NCBI RefSeq assembly: GCF_964340395.1
Contig: NC_135552.1
Span: 4,415,201-4,479,200 of the forward strand
Direction of reading: 5' to 3'
Length of the DNA: 64,000 nucleotides
DNA from: Glandiceps talaboti
Lineage: Eukaryota; Hemichordata; Enteropneusta; Spengelidae
The notes under the pieces were generated by a model. That model had not been told where the DNA came from. It saw only the letters and a list, made by a program, of their open reading frames with translations, and did no database searches. The translations under genes and the position numbers were made by a program. Numbering within the stretch: the first letter of the stretch is position 1; every line of letters begins with the position of its first letter. Positions 27,260-41,368 of this stretch are shown one piece after another.

Positions 27260-30200
27260 ACAGTCATTCAGATTCTAATATTTACTCTTAAGTTGCCGCT
27301 ACTCACAATGACTTTTTGAAAAATATTACTGCCAATAATATAATTATTCTAATCTCCAAAATGTTTCTTCATTCAGCTACAATCTACTTGTGACATAAGG
27401 TTGGCACTGCTTGTCAGGTGCTTAGTACTGACGAAAGACTCTTTAGATAACTTGTACTTTGCATTGCTAAAAGAAAACAACTTTGGGCGAAAAACCTAAT
27501 GGCCATTTTCAGTAATTTTACAATTCCAAATGTTCACTTACTTCTTTCACTTCTGATTGGCTGTCTGATGTTCATCTGCCATCTATTTTCGTGCCATCTT
27601 GGGTGGCCTTGGGGATCCATCCTAAAAGGAATGAATCAAACAGTACAGTATAATCTTATTGAAGCAAGGAAATAACAGTCATTCAGATTCTAATATTTAC
27701 TCTTAAGTTGCCGCTACTCACAATGACTTTTTGAAAAATTATACTGCCAATAATATAATTATGCTAATCTCCAAAATGTTTCTTCATTCAGCTACAATCT
27801 ATTTGTGATATAAGTTTGTCACTGCTTGTCATGTGCTTAGTACTGACGAAAGACTCTTTAGATAAATTGTACTTTCAATTGCTAAAGGAAAACAAGTTTG
27901 GGTAAAAAACCTAATGGCCATTTTCAGTAATTTTACAATTCCAAATGTTCACTTACTTCTTTCACTTCTGATTGGCTGTCTGATGTTCATCTGCCCTCTA
28001 TTTTCGTGCCATCTTGGGTGGCCTTGGGGATCCATCCTGAAAGGAATGAATCAAACAGTACAGTATAATCTTATTGAAGCAATGAAATAACAGTCATTCA
28101 GATTCTAATATTTACTCTTAAGTTGCCGCTACTCACAATGACCTTTTTGAAAAATATTACTGCCAATAATATAATTATTCTAATCTCCTAAATGTTTCTT
28201 CATTCAGCTACAGTCTACTTGTGACATAAGGTTGTCACTGCTTGTCAGGTGCTTAGTACTGACGAAAGACTCTTTAGATAACTTGTACTTTCCATTGCTA
28301 AAAGAAAACAACTTTGGGCAAAAAACCTAATGGCCATTTTCAGTAATTTTACAATTCCAAATGTTCACTTACTTCTTTCACTTCTGGTTGGCTGTCTGAT
28401 GTTCATCTGCCCTCTATTTTCGTGCCATCTTGGGTGGCCTTGGGGATCCATCCTGAAAGGAATGAATCAAACAGTACAGTATAATCTTATTGAAGCAAGG
28501 AAATAACAGTCATTCAGATTCTAATATTTACTCTTAAGTTGCCGCTACTTACAATGACTTTTTGAAAAATATTACTGCCAATAATATAATTATTCTAATC
28601 TCCAAAATGTTTCTTCATTCAGCTACAATCTACTTGTGACATAAGGTTGGCACTGCTTGTCAGGTGCTTAGTACTGACGAAAGACTCTTTAGATAACTTG
28701 TACTTTGCATTGCTAAAAGAAAACAACTTTGGGCGAAAAACCTAATGGCCATTTTCAGTAATTTTACAATTCCAAATGTTCACTTACTTCTTTCACTTCT
28801 GATTGGCTGTCTGATGTTCATCTGCCCTCTATTTTCGTGCCATCTTGGGTGGCCTTGGGGATCCATCCTAAAAGGAATGAATCAAACAGTACAGTATAAT
28901 CTTATTGAAGCAATGAAATAACAGTCATTCAGATTCTAATATTTACTCTTAAGTTGCCGCTACTCACAATGACTTTTTGAAAAATTATACTGCCAATAAT
29001 ATAATTATGCTAATCTCCAAAATGTTTCTTCATTCAGCTTCAATCTATTTGTGATATAAGTTTGTCACTGCTTGTCATGTGCTTAGTACTGACGAAAGAC
29101 TCTTTAGATAACTTGTACTTTCCATTGCTAAAAGAAAACAACTTTGGGCAAAAAACCTAATGGCCATTTTCAGTAATTTTACAATTCCAAATGTTCACTT
29201 ACTTCTTTCACTTCTGGTTGGCTGTCTGATGTTCATCTGCCCTCTATTTTCGTGCCATCTTGGGTGGCCTTGGGGATCCATCCTGAAAGGAATGAATCAA
29301 ACAGTACAGTATAATCTTATTGAAGCAATGAAATAACAGTCATTCAGATTCTAATATTTACTCTTAAGTTGCCGCTACTCACAATGACCTTTTTGAAAAA
29401 TATTACTGCCAATAATATAATTATTCTAATCTCCTAAATGTTTCTTCATTCAGCTACAGTCTACTTGTGACATAAGGTTGTCACTGCTTGTCAGGTGCTT
29501 AGTACTGACGAAAGACTCTTTAGATAACTTGTACTTTCCATTGCTAAAAGAAAACAACTTTGGGCAAAAAACCTAATGGCCATTTTCAGTAATTTTACAA
29601 TTCCAAATGTTCACTTACTTCTTTCACTTCTGGTTGGCTGTCTGATGTTCATCTGCCCTCTATTTTCGTGCCATCTTGGGTGGCCTTGGGGATCCATCCT
29701 GAAAGGAATGAATCAAACAGTACAGTATAATCTTATTGAAGCAAGGAAATAACAGTCATTCAGATTCTAATATTTACTCTTAAGTTGCCGCTACTCACAA
29801 TGACTTTTTGAAAAATATTACTGCCAATAATATAATTATTCTAATCTCCAAAATGTTTCTTCATTCAGCTACAATCTACTTGTGACATAAGGTTGGCACT
29901 GCTTGTCAGGTGCTTAGTACTGACGAAAGACTCTTTAGATAACTTGTACTTTGCATTGCTAAAAGAAAACAACTTTGGGCGAAAAACCTAATGGCCATTT
30001 TCAGTAATTTTACAATTCCAAATGTTCACTTACTTCTTTCACTTCTGATTGGCTGTCTGATGTTCATCTGCCCTCTATTTTCGTGCCATCTTGGGTGGCC
30101 TTGGGGATCCATCCTAAAAGGAATGAATCAAACAGTACAGTATAATCTTATTGAAGCAATGAAATAACAGTCATTCAGATTCTAATATTTACTCTTAAGT

Positions 30201-33200
30201 TGCCGCTACTCACAATGACTTTTTGAAAAATTATACTGCCAATAATATAATTATGCTAATCTCCAAAATGTTTCTTCATTCAGCTACAATCTATTTGTGA
30301 TATAAGTTTGTCACTGCTTGTCATGTGCTTAGTACTGACGAAAGACTCTTTAGATAAATTGTACTTTCAATTGCTAAAGGAAAACAAGTTTGGGTAAAAA
30401 ACCTAATGGCCATTTTCAGTAATTTTACAATTCCAAATGTTCACTTACTTCTTTCACTTCTGATTGGCTGTCTGATGTTCATCTGCCCTCTATTTTCGTG
30501 CCATCTTGGGTGGCCTTGGGGATCCATCCTGAAAGGAATGAATCAAACAGTACAGTATAATCTTATTGAAGCAATGAAATAACAGTCATTCAGATTCTAA
30601 TATTTACTCTTAAGTTGCCGCTACTCACAATGACCTTTTTGAAAAATATTACTGCCAATAATATAATTATTCTAATCTCCAAAATGTTTCTTCATTCAGC
30701 TACAGTCTACTTGTGACATAAGGTTGTCACTGCTTGTCAGGTGCTTAGTACTGACGAAAGACTCTTTAGATAACTTGTACTTTCCATTGCTAAAAGAAAA
30801 CAACTTTGGGCAAAAAACCTAATGGCCATTTTCAGTAATTTTACAATTCCAAATGTTCACTTACTTCTTTCACTTCTGGTTGGCTGTCTGATGTTCATCT
30901 GCCCTCTATTTTCGTGCCATCTTGGGTGGCCTTGGGGATCCATCCTAAAAGGAATGAATCAAACAGTACAGTATAATCTTATTGAAGCAATGAAATAACA
31001 GTCATTCAGATTCTAATATTTACTCTTAAGTTGCCGCTACTCACAATGACTTTTTGAAAAATTATACTGCCAATAATATAATTATGCTAATCTCCAAAAT
31101 GTTTCTTCATTCAGCTACAATCTATTTGTGACATAAGTTTGTCACTGCTTGTCAGGTGCTTAGTACTGACGAAAGACTCTTTAGATAAATTGTACTTTCC
31201 ATTGCTAAAGGAAAACAAGTTTGGGTAAAAAACCTAATGGCCATTTTCAGTAATTTTACAATTCCAAATGTTCACTTACTTCTTTCACTTCTGATTTGCT
31301 GTCTGATGTTCATCTGCCCTCTATTTTCGTGCCATCTTGGGTGGCCTTGGGGATCCATCCTGAAAGGAATGAATCAAACAGTACAGTATAATCTTATTGA
31401 AGCAATGAAATAACAGTCATTCAGATTCTAATATTTACTCTTAAGTTGGCGCTACTCACAATGACCTTTTTGAAAAATATTACTGCCAATAATATAATTA
31501 TTCTAATCTCCAAAATGTTTCTTCATTCAGCTACAATCTACTTGTGACATAAGGTTGGCACTGCTTGTCAGGATGCTTAGTACTGACGAAAGACATTTTA
31601 GATAACTTGTACTTTGCATTGCTAAAAGAAAACAACTTTGGGCGAAAAACCTAATGGCCATTTTCAGTAATTTTACAATTCCAAATGTTCACTTACTTCT
31701 TTCACTTCTGATTGGCTGTCTGATGTTCATCTGCCCTCTATTTTCGTGCCATCTTGGGTGGCCTTGGGGATCCATCCTAAAAGGAATGAATCTAACGGTA
31801 CAGTATAATCTTATTGAAGCAATGAAATAACAGTCATTCAGATTCTAATATTTACTCTTAAGTTGCCGCTACTCACAATGATCTTTTTGAAAAATATTAC
31901 TGCCAATAATATAATTATTCTAATCTCCAAAATGTTTCTTCATTCAGCTACAATCTACTTGTGACATAAGGTTGGCACTGCTTGTCAGGTGCTTAGTACT
32001 GACGAAAGACTCTTTAGATAACTTGTACTTTGCATTGCTAAAAGAAAACAACTTTGGGCGAAAAACCTAATGGCCATTTTCAGTAATTTTACAATTCCAA
32101 ATGTTCACTTACTTCTTTCACTTCTGATTGGCTGTCTGATGTTCATCTGCCCTCTATTTTCGTGCCATCTTGGGTGGCCTTGGGGATCCATCCTAAAAGG
32201 AATGAATCAAACAGTACAGTATAATCTTATTGAAGCAATGAAATAACAGTCATTCAGATTCTAATATTTACTCTTAAGTTGCCGCTACTCACAATGACCT
32301 TTTTGAAAAATATTACTGCCAATAATCTCATTATGCTAATCTCCACAATGTATCTTCATTTAGCTACAATCTATTTGTGACATAAGTTTGTCAGTGCTTG
32401 TCATGTGCTTAGTACTGACGATATACTCTTTAGATAAATTGTACTTTCCATTGCTAAAGGAAAACAAGTTTGGGTAATAAACCTAATGTCCATTTTCAGT
32501 AATTTTACAATTCCAAATGTTCACTTACTTCTTTCACTTCTGATTGGCTGTCTGATGTTCATCTGCCCTCTATTTTCGTGCCATCTTGGGTGGCCTTGGG
32601 GATCCATCCTGAAAGGAATGAATCAAACAGTACAGTATAATCTTATTGAAGCAATGAAATAACAGTCATTCAGATTCTAATATTTACTCTTAAGTTGCCG
32701 CTACTCACAATGACCTTTTTGAAAAATATTACTGCCAATAATATAATTATTCTAATCTCCTAAATGTTTCTTCATTCAGCTACAGTCTACTTGTGACATA
32801 AGGTTGTCACTGCTTGTCAGGTGCTTAGTACTGACGAAAGACCCTTTAGATAACTTGTACTTTCCATTGCTAAAAGAAAACAACTTTGGGCAAAAAACCT
32901 AATGGCCATTTTCAGTAATTTTACAATTCCAAATGTTCACTTACTTCTTTCACTTCTGGTTGGCTGTCTGATGTTCATCTGCCCTCTATTTTCGTGCCAT
33001 CTTGGGTGGCCTTGGGGATCCATCCTAAAAGGAATGAATCAAACAGTACAGTATAATCTTATTGAAGCAATGAAATAACAGTCATTCAGATTCTAATATT
33101 TACTCTTAAGTTGCCGCTACTCACAATGACCTTTTTGAAAAATATTACTGCCAATAATATAATTATTCTAATCTCCAAAATGTTTCTTCATTCAGCTACA

Positions 33201-36200
33201 ATCTACTTGTGACATAAGGTTGGCACTGCTTGTCAGGTGCTTAGTACTGACGAAAGACTCTTTAGATAACTTGTACTTTGCATTGCTAAAAGAAAACAAC
33301 TTTGGGCGAAAAACCTAATGGCCATTTTCAGTAATTTTACAATTCCAAATGTTCACTTACTTCTTTCACTTCTGATTGGCTGTCTGATGTTCATCTGCCC
33401 TCTATTTTCGTGCCATCTTGGGTGGCCTTGGGGATCCATCCTAAAAGGAATGAATCAAACAGTACAGTATAATCTTATTGAAGCAATGAAATAACAGTCA
33501 TTCAGATTCTAATATTTACTCTTAAGTTGCCGCTACTCACAATGACCTTTTTGAAAAATATTACTGCCAATAATCTCATTATGCTAATCTCCACAATGTA
33601 TCTTCATTTAGCTACAATCTATTTGTGACATAAGTTTGTCAGTGCTTGTCATGTGCTTAGTACTGACGAAAGACTCTTTAGATAAATTGTACTTTCCATT
33701 GCTAAAGGAAAACAAGTTTGGGTAATAAACCTAATGTCCATTTTCAGTAATTTTACAATTCCAAATGTTCACTTACTTCTTTCACTTCTGATTGGCTGTC
33801 TGATGTTCATCTGCCCTCTATTTTCGTGCCATCTTGGGTGGCCTTGGGGATCCATCCTGAAAGGAATGAATCAAACAGTACAGTATAATCTTATTGAAGC
33901 AATGAAATAACAGTCATTCAGATTCTAATATTTACTCTTAAGTTGGCGCTACTCACAATGACCTTTTTGAAAAATATTACTGCCAATAATATAATTATTC
34001 TAATCTCCAAAATGTTTCTTCATTCAGCTACAATCTACTTGTGACATAAGGTTGGCACTGCTTGTCAGGATGCTTAGTACTGACGAAAGACATTTTAGAT
34101 AACTTGTACTTTGCATTGCTAAAAGAAAACAACTTTGGGCGAAAAACCTAATGGCCATTTTCAGTAATTTTACAATTCCAAATGTTCACTTACTTCTTTC
34201 ACTTCTGATTGGCTGTCTGATGTTCATCTGCCCTCTATTTTCGTGCCATCTTGGGTGGCCTTGGGGATCCATCCTAAAAGGAATGAATCTAACGGTACAG
34301 TATAATCTTATTGAAGCAATGAAATAACAGTCATTCAGATTCTAATATTTACTCTTAAGTTGCCGCTACTCACAATGATCTTTTTGAAAAATATTACTGC
34401 CAATAATATAATTATTCTAATCTCCAAAATGTTTCTTCATTCAGCTACAATCTACTTGTGACATAAGTTTGGCACTGCTTGTCAGGTGCTTAGAACTGAC
34501 GAAAGACTCTTTAGATAACTTGTACTTTGCATTGCTAAAAGAAAACAACTTTGGGCGAAAAACCTAATGGCCATTTTCAGTAATTTTACAATTCCAAATG
34601 TTCACTTACTTCTTTCACTTCTGATTGGCTGTCTGATGTTCATCTGCCCTCTATTTTCGTGCCACCTTGGGTGGCCTTGGGGATCAATCCTAAAAGGAAT
34701 GAATCAAACAGTACAGTATAATCTTATTGAAGCAATGAAATAACAGTCATTCAGATTCTAATATTTACTCTTAAGTTGCCGCTACTCACAATGACCTTTT
34801 TGAAAAATATTACTGCCAATAATATAATTATTCTAATCTCCAAAATGTTTCTTCATTCAGCTACAATCTACTTGTGACATAAGGTTGGCACTGCTTGTCA
34901 GGTGCTTAGTACTGACGAAAGACTCTTTAGATAACTTGTACTTTGCATTGCTAAAAGAAAACAACTTTGGGCGAAAAACCTAATGGCCATTTTCAGTAAT
35001 TTTACAATTCCAAATGTTCACTTACTTCTTTCACTTCTGATTGGCTGTCTGATGTTCATCTGCCCTCTATTTTCGTGCCATCTTGGGTGGCCTTGGGGAT
35101 CCATCCTAAAAGGAATGAATCAAACAGTACAGTATAATCTTATTGAAGCAATGAAATAACAGTCATTCAGATTCTAATATTTACTCTTAAGTTGCCGCTA
35201 CTCACAATGACCTTTTTGAAAAATATTACTGCCAATAATCTCATTATGCTAATCTCCACAATGTATCTTCATTTAGCTACAATCTATTTGTGACATAAGT
35301 TTGTCAGTGCTTGTCATGTGCTTAGTACTGACGATATACTCTTTAGATAAATTGTACTTTTCATTGCTAAAGGAAAACAAGTTTGGGTAATAAACCTAAT
35401 GTCCATTTTCAGTAATTTTACAATTCCAAATGTTCACTTACTTCTTTCACTTCTGATTGGCTGTCTGATGTTCATCTGCCCTCTATTTTCGTGCCATCTT
35501 GGGTGGCCTTGGGGATCCATCCTGAAAGGAATGAATCAAACAGTACAGTATAATCTTATTGAAGCAATGAAATAACAGTCATTCAGATTCTAATATTTAC
35601 TCTTAAGTTGCCGCTACTCACAATGACCTTTTTGAAAAATATTACTGCCAATAATATAATTATTCTAATCTCCTAAATGTTTCTTCATTCAGCTACAGTC
35701 TACTTGTGACATAAGGTTGTCACTGCTTGTCAGGTGCTTAGTACTGACGAAAGACCCTTTAGATAACTTGTACTTTCCATTGCTAAAAGAAAACAACTTT
35801 GGGCAAAAAACCTAATGGCCATTTTCAGTAATTTTACAATTCCAAATGTTCACTTACTTCTTTCACTTCTGGTTGGCTGTCTGATGTTCATCTGCCCTCT
35901 ATTTTCGTGCCATCTTGGGTGGCCTTGGGGATCCATCCTAAAAGGAATGAATCAAACAGTACAGTATAATCTTATTGAAGCAATGAAATAACAGTCATTC
36001 AGATTCTAATATTTACTCTTAAGTTGCCGCTACTCACAATGACCTTTTTGAAAAATATTACTGCCAATAATATAATTATTCTAATCTCCAAAATGTTTCT
36101 TCATTCAGCTACAATCTACTTGTGACATAAGGTTGGCACTGCTTGTCAGGTGCTTAGTACTGACGAAAGACTCTTTAGATAACTTGTACTTTGCATTGCT

Positions 36201-36850
36201 AAAAGAAAACAACTTTGGGCGAAAAACCTAATGGCCATTTTCAGTAATTTTACAATTCCAAATGTTCACTTACTTCTTTCACTTCTGATTGGCTGTCTGA
36301 TGTTCATCTGCCCTCTATTTTCGTGCCATCTTGGGTGGCCTTGGGGATCCATCCTAAAAGGAATGAATCAAACAGTACAGTATAATCTTATTGAAGCAAT
36401 GAAATAACAGTCATTCAGATTCTAATATTTACTCTTAAGTTGCCGCTACTCACAATGACCTTTTTGAAAAATATTACTGCCAATAATCTCATTATGCTAA
36501 TCTCCACAATGTATCTTCATTTAGCTACAATCTATTTGTGACATAAGTTTGTCAGTGCTTGTCATGTGCTTAGTACTGACGAAAGACTCTTTAGATAAAT
36601 TGTACTTTCCATTGCTAAAGGAAAACAAGTTTGGGTAATAAACCTAATGTCCATTTTCAGTAATTTTACAATTCCAAATGTTCACTTACTTCTTTCACTT
36701 CTGATTGGCTGTCTGATGTTCATCTGCCCTCTATTTTCGTGCCATCTTGGGTGGCCTTGGGGATCCATCCTGAAAGGAATGAATCAAACAGTACAGTATA
36801 ATCTTATTGAAGCAATGAAATAACAGTCATTCAGATTCTAATATTTACTC
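27260..36850. repeat. Mosaic of re-copied satellite blocks (17-, 24- and 31-monomer offsets)
   Basis: About 27,260-31,950 matches about 14,370-19,060 at an offset near 12,888 bp (31 monomers). One monomer is then skipped, and 31,950-33,120 matches about 19,480-20,650. About 33,120-34,350 matches 26,060-27,280 at an offset near 7,067 bp (17 monomers). About 34,360-36,800 matches 24,380-26,820 at an offset near 9,980 bp (24 monomers). Shared private substitutions support each match. The pattern indicates repeated large unequal exchanges or copy events. Confidence 0.7.
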
Positions 36851-39800
36851 TTAAGTTGCCGCTACTCACAATGACCTTTTTGAAAAATATTACTGCCAAT
36901 AATATAATTATTCTAATCTCCTAAATGTTTCTTCATTCAGCTACAGTCTACTTGTGACATAAGGTTGTCACTGCTTGTCAGGTGCTTAGTACTGACGAAA
37001 GACTCTTTAGATAACTTGTACTTTGCATTGCTAAAAGAAAACAACTTTGGGCGAAAAACCTAATGGCCATTTTCAGTAATTTTACAATTCCAAATGTTCA
37101 CTTACTTCTTTCACTTCTGATTGGCTGTCTGATGTTCATCTGCCCTCTATTTTCGTGCCATCTTGGGTGGCCTTGGGGATCCATCCTGAAAGGAATGAAT
37201 CAAACAGTACAGTATAATCTTATTGAAGCAATGAAATAACAGTCATTCAGATTCTAATATTTACTCTTAAGTTGCCGCTACTCACAATGACCTTTTTGAA
37301 AAATATTACTGCCAATAATATAATTATTCTAATCTCCTAAATGTTTCTTCATTCAGCTACAGTCTACTTGTGACATAAGGTTGTCACTGCTTGTCAGGTG
37401 CTTAGTACTGACGAAAGACTCTTTAGATAACTTGTACTTTGCATTGCTAAAAGAAAACAACTTTGGGCGAAAAACCTAATGGCCATTTTCAGTAATTTTA
37501 CAATTCCAAATGTTCACTTACTTCTTTCACTTCTGATTGGCTGTCTGATGTTCATCTGCCCTCTATTTTCGTGCCATCTTGGGTGGCCTTGGGGATCCAT
37601 CCTAAAAGGAATGAATCAAACAGTACAGTATAATCTTATTGAAGCAATGAAATAACAGTCATTCAGATTTTAATATTTACTCTTAAGTTGCCGCTACTCA
37701 CAATGATCTTTTTGAAAAATATTACTGCCAATAATATAATTATTCTAATCTCCAAAATGTTTCTTCATTCAGCTACAATCTACTTGTGACATAAGGTTGG
37801 CACTGCTTGTCAGGTGCTTAGTACTGACGAAAGACTCTTTAGATAAATTGTACTTTCCATTGCTAAAAGAAAACAAGTTTGGGTAATAAACCTAATGTCC
37901 ATTTTCAGTAATTTTACAATTCCAAATGTTCACTTACTTCTTTCACTTCTGATTGGCTGTCTGATGTTCATCTGCCCTCTATTTTCGTGCCATCTTGGGT
38001 GGCCTTGGGGATCCATCCTGAAAGGAATGAATCAAACAGTACAGTATAATCTTATTGAAGCAATGAAATAACAGTCATTCAGATTCTAATATTTACTCTT
38101 AAGTTGCCGCTACTCACAATGACCTTTTTGAAAAATATTACTGCCAATAATATAATTATTCTAATCTCCTAAATGTTTCTTCATTCAGCTACAGTCTACT
38201 TGTGACATAAGGTTGTCACTGCTTGTCAGGTGCTTAGTACTGACGAAAGACTCTTTAGATAACTTGTACTTTGCATTGCTAAAAGAAAACAACTTTGGGC
38301 GAAAAACCTAATGGCCATTTTCAGTAATTTTACAATTCCAAATGTTCACTTACTTCTTTCACTTCTGATTGGCTGTCTGATGTTCATCTGCCCTCTATTT
38401 TCGTGCCATCTTGGGTGGCCTTGGGGATCCATCCTGAAAGGAATGAATCAAACAGTACAGTATAATCTTATTGAAGCAATGAAATAACAGTCATTCAGAT
38501 TCTAATATTTACTCTTAAGTTGCCGCTACTCACAATGACCTTTTTGAAAAATATTACTGCCAATAATATAATTATTCTAATCTCCTAAATGTTTCTTCAT
38601 TCAGCTACAGTCTACATGTGACATAAGGTTGTCACTGCTTGTCAGGTGCTTAGTACTGACGAAAGACTCTTTAGATAACTTGTACTTTGCATTGCTAAAA
38701 GAAAACAACTTTGGGCGAAAAACCTAATGGCCATTTTCAGTAATTTTACAATTCCAAATGTTCACTTACTTCTTTCACTTCTGATTGGCTGTCTGATGTT
38801 CATCTGCCCTCTATTTTCGTGCCATCTTGGGTGGCCTTGGGGATCCATCCTGAAAGGAATGAATCAAACAGTACAGTATAATCTTATTGAAGCAATGAAA
38901 TAACAGTCATTCAGATTCTAATATTTACTCTTAAGTTGCCGCTACTCACAATGACCTTTTTGAAAAATATTACTGCCAATAATATAATTATTCTAATCTC
39001 CTAAATGTTTCTTCATTCAGCTACAGTCTACTTGTGACATAAGGTTGTCACTGCTTGTCAGGTGCTTAGTACTGACGAAAGACTCTTTAGATAACTTGTA
39101 CTTTGCATTGCTAAAAGAAAACAACTTTGGGCGAAAAACCTAATGGCCATTTTCAGTAATTTTACAATTCCAAATGTTCACTTACTTCTTTCACTTCTGA
39201 TTGGCTGTCTGATGTTCATCTGCCCTCTATTTTCGTGCCATCTTGGGTGGCCTTGGGGATCCATCCTAAAAGGAATGAATCAAACAGTACAGTATAATCT
39301 TATTGAAGCAATGAAATAACAGTCATTCAGATTCTAATATTTACTCTTAAGTTGCCGCTACTCACAATGACCTTTTTGAAAAATATTACTGCCAATAACC
39401 TCATTATGCTAATCTCCAAAATGTTTCTTCATTCAGCTACAATCTACTTGTGACATAAGTTTGTCAGTGCTTGTCATGTGCTTAGTACTGACGAAAGACT
39501 CTTTAGATAACTTGTACTTTCCATTGCTAAAAGAAAACAACTTTGGGCAAAAAACCTAATGGCCATTTTCAGTAATTTTACAATTCCAAATGTTCACTTA
39601 CTTCTTTCACTTCTGATTGGCTGTCTGATGTTCATCTGCCCTCTATTTTCGTGCCATCTTGGGTGGCCTTGGGGATCCATCCTGAAAGGAATGAATCAAA
39701 CAGTACAGTATAATCTTATTGAAGCAATGAAATAACAGTCATTCAGATTCTAATATTTACTCTTAAGTTGCCGCTACTCACAATGACCTTTTTGAAAAAT

Positions 39801-40588
39801 ATTACTGCCAATAATATAATTATTCTAATCTCCTAAATGTTTCTTCATTCAGCTACAATCTACTTGTGACATAAGGTTGGCACTGCTTGTCAGGTGCTTA
39901 GTACTGACGAAAGACTCTTTAGATAACTTGTACTTTGCATTGCTAAAAGAAAACAACTTTGGGCGAAAAACCTAATGGCCATTTTCAGTAATTTTACAAT
40001 TCCAAATGTTCACTTACTTCTTTCACTTCTGATTGGCTGTCTGATGTTCATCTGCCCTCTATTTTCGTGCCATCTTGGGTGGCCTTGGGGATCCATCCTG
40101 AAAGGAATGAATCAAACAGTACAGTATAATCTTATTGAAGCAATGAAATAACAGTCATTCAGATTCTAATATTTACTCTTAAGTTGCCGCTACTCACAAT
40201 GACCTTTTTGAAAAATATTACTGCCAATAATATAATTATTCTAATCTCCTAAATGTTTCTTCATTCAGCTACAATCTACTTGTGACATAAGGTTGGCACT
40301 GCTTGTTAGGTGCTTAGTACTGACGAAAGACTCTTTAGATAACTTTTACTTTGCATTGCTAAAAGAAAACAACTTTGGGCGAAAAACCTAATGGCCATTT
40401 TCAGTAATTTTACAATTCCAAATGTTCACTTACTTCTTTCACTTCTGATTGGCTGTCTGATGTTCATCTGCCCTCTATTTTCGTGCCATCTTCGGTGGCC
40501 TTAGAGTTCCTTCCAGAAAGGAATGAATCAAACAGTACAGTATAATATTATTGAAGCAATGAAATAACAGTCATTCAGATTCAAATAT

Positions 40589-41368
40589 GACTTATAAGGG
40601 CTTTGTGCCCTCTCAAACATATACAAATATGGAGTTTGTACATGTTGGTGTGAAAATAAATTAGATATGACACGGCAAAGACAGCGAATGCAGACGAAGA
40701 CGCGCACGGACAAAATGGAGACAGCGGCGGAATTGTGAAATATGTGGGTGTTAGGTATGAGAGAAAAGATATAGACAGCAAGTGCAAATAATCCAAACTA
40801 CCGGACCAACCGACAAACCGGTCACCAACTTAACCTAACCAGAGCACAACCAAACAACAGAAGCCAAATAGAAAGAGAAAATAGATGTACTGTGATATGT
40901 AATGTGTAATCATGTTTAATGACAGCGAAAAAGGACTCAGACGCGACGCGACGCGAGTTAGTTGACGATAGCGAAGACGGCGGCAGCGGCGATGACAACG
41001 AAGACGGTGAAAATAATGATAGTATTGTTATTGTGCAGGTTGGGGAGGGCATTGAGGGGAGAAGAGATATAGAACAGCAGTCACACACTCATTCATTCAT
41101 ACTTAAAAAGAAAAAAAACAATAACAATTCATAAACTTTTAATAATCGCCTTCTTGGGTCTTCGTATACATCTTGGGTGTTGTTAAAATTCCAGCCTAAA
41201 GTGAAGAAATCAAAAAATAGTATGACAATTGAAATCTTAAATATAACAACATTCATTCAAATTATAATAATTACCAATTTTGTAATATACTGTGGAAAAG
41301 ATAGCTTAAACCAAAATATCTAACATCTAATATTCCAGTAGTGTTCTTTAGACCATGCCCGTGCATAG
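40589..41368. mobile_element. 780 bp insertion in the satellite, left copy
   Basis: Satellite sequence stops after CAAATAT at 40,588 and resumes exactly where it left off, with TTACTCTCAAG, at 41,369. No satellite bases are lost and no clear target duplication is visible. The insert begins GACTTATAAGGGC and ends CCGTGCATAG. I see no convincing terminal inverted repeats and no transposase. Its centre is rich in CpG. Its last 230 bp resemble a separate locus at 52,325-52,560, which points to an interspersed repeat family. Class unknown. Confidence 0.7.
40919..41134 (+). other. Acidic 71-codon reading frame in the left insert
   Basis: An ATG at 40,919 opens 71 codons. The first 40 residues are strongly acidic (runs such as DDSEDGGSGDDNEDGEN), followed by a less acidic middle and a Lys/Asn-rich end. 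The DNA under residues 1-40 is rich in CpG and GNC codons, unlike the surrounding AT-rich DNA. GTGCAG followed by GT at about 41,034-41,041 could be a weak splice donor, so this might be a captured first exon. I do not recognise the protein. The reverse strand also carries open frames over this segment (40,822-41,088), which I treat as shadows. Confidence 0.35.

Larger units (their letters stand above)
1..40588. repeat. 415-416 bp satellite array, main block
   Basis: The landmark GACGAAAGACTC recurs every 415-416 bp from position 1 to 40,322, giving 97 full periods plus an interrupted monomer. Monomers are nearly identical and all head-to-tail. Two subtypes alternate irregularly. Type A has ATAACTTGTAC followed by AAAAGAAAACAACTTTGGGC. 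Type B has ATAAATTGTAC followed by AAAGGAAAACAAGTTTGGGT. Each monomer normally carries one GGATCC site and a 58-codon ATG frame. The array runs off the left edge of the window. A centromeric or other heterochromatic location is possible but unproven. Confidence 0.97.

Noticed and set aside
1-40588. CRISPR-like regular array
   Set aside because: The period is 415 bp with no short repeat/unique spacer pattern; the whole unit repeats. The window is clearly eukaryotic.
40528-41088. Minus-strand frames over the satellite insert (61, 71 and 88 codons)
   Set aside because: They overlap each other and the plus-strand acidic frame, have no recognisable content, and recur at 44,220-44,780 only because the insert is duplicated.
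40589-41368. Classical DNA transposon with terminal inverted repeats
   Set aside because: The ends GACTTATAAGGGC and CCGTGCATAG share only GGGC when inverted, and no target duplication is clear.
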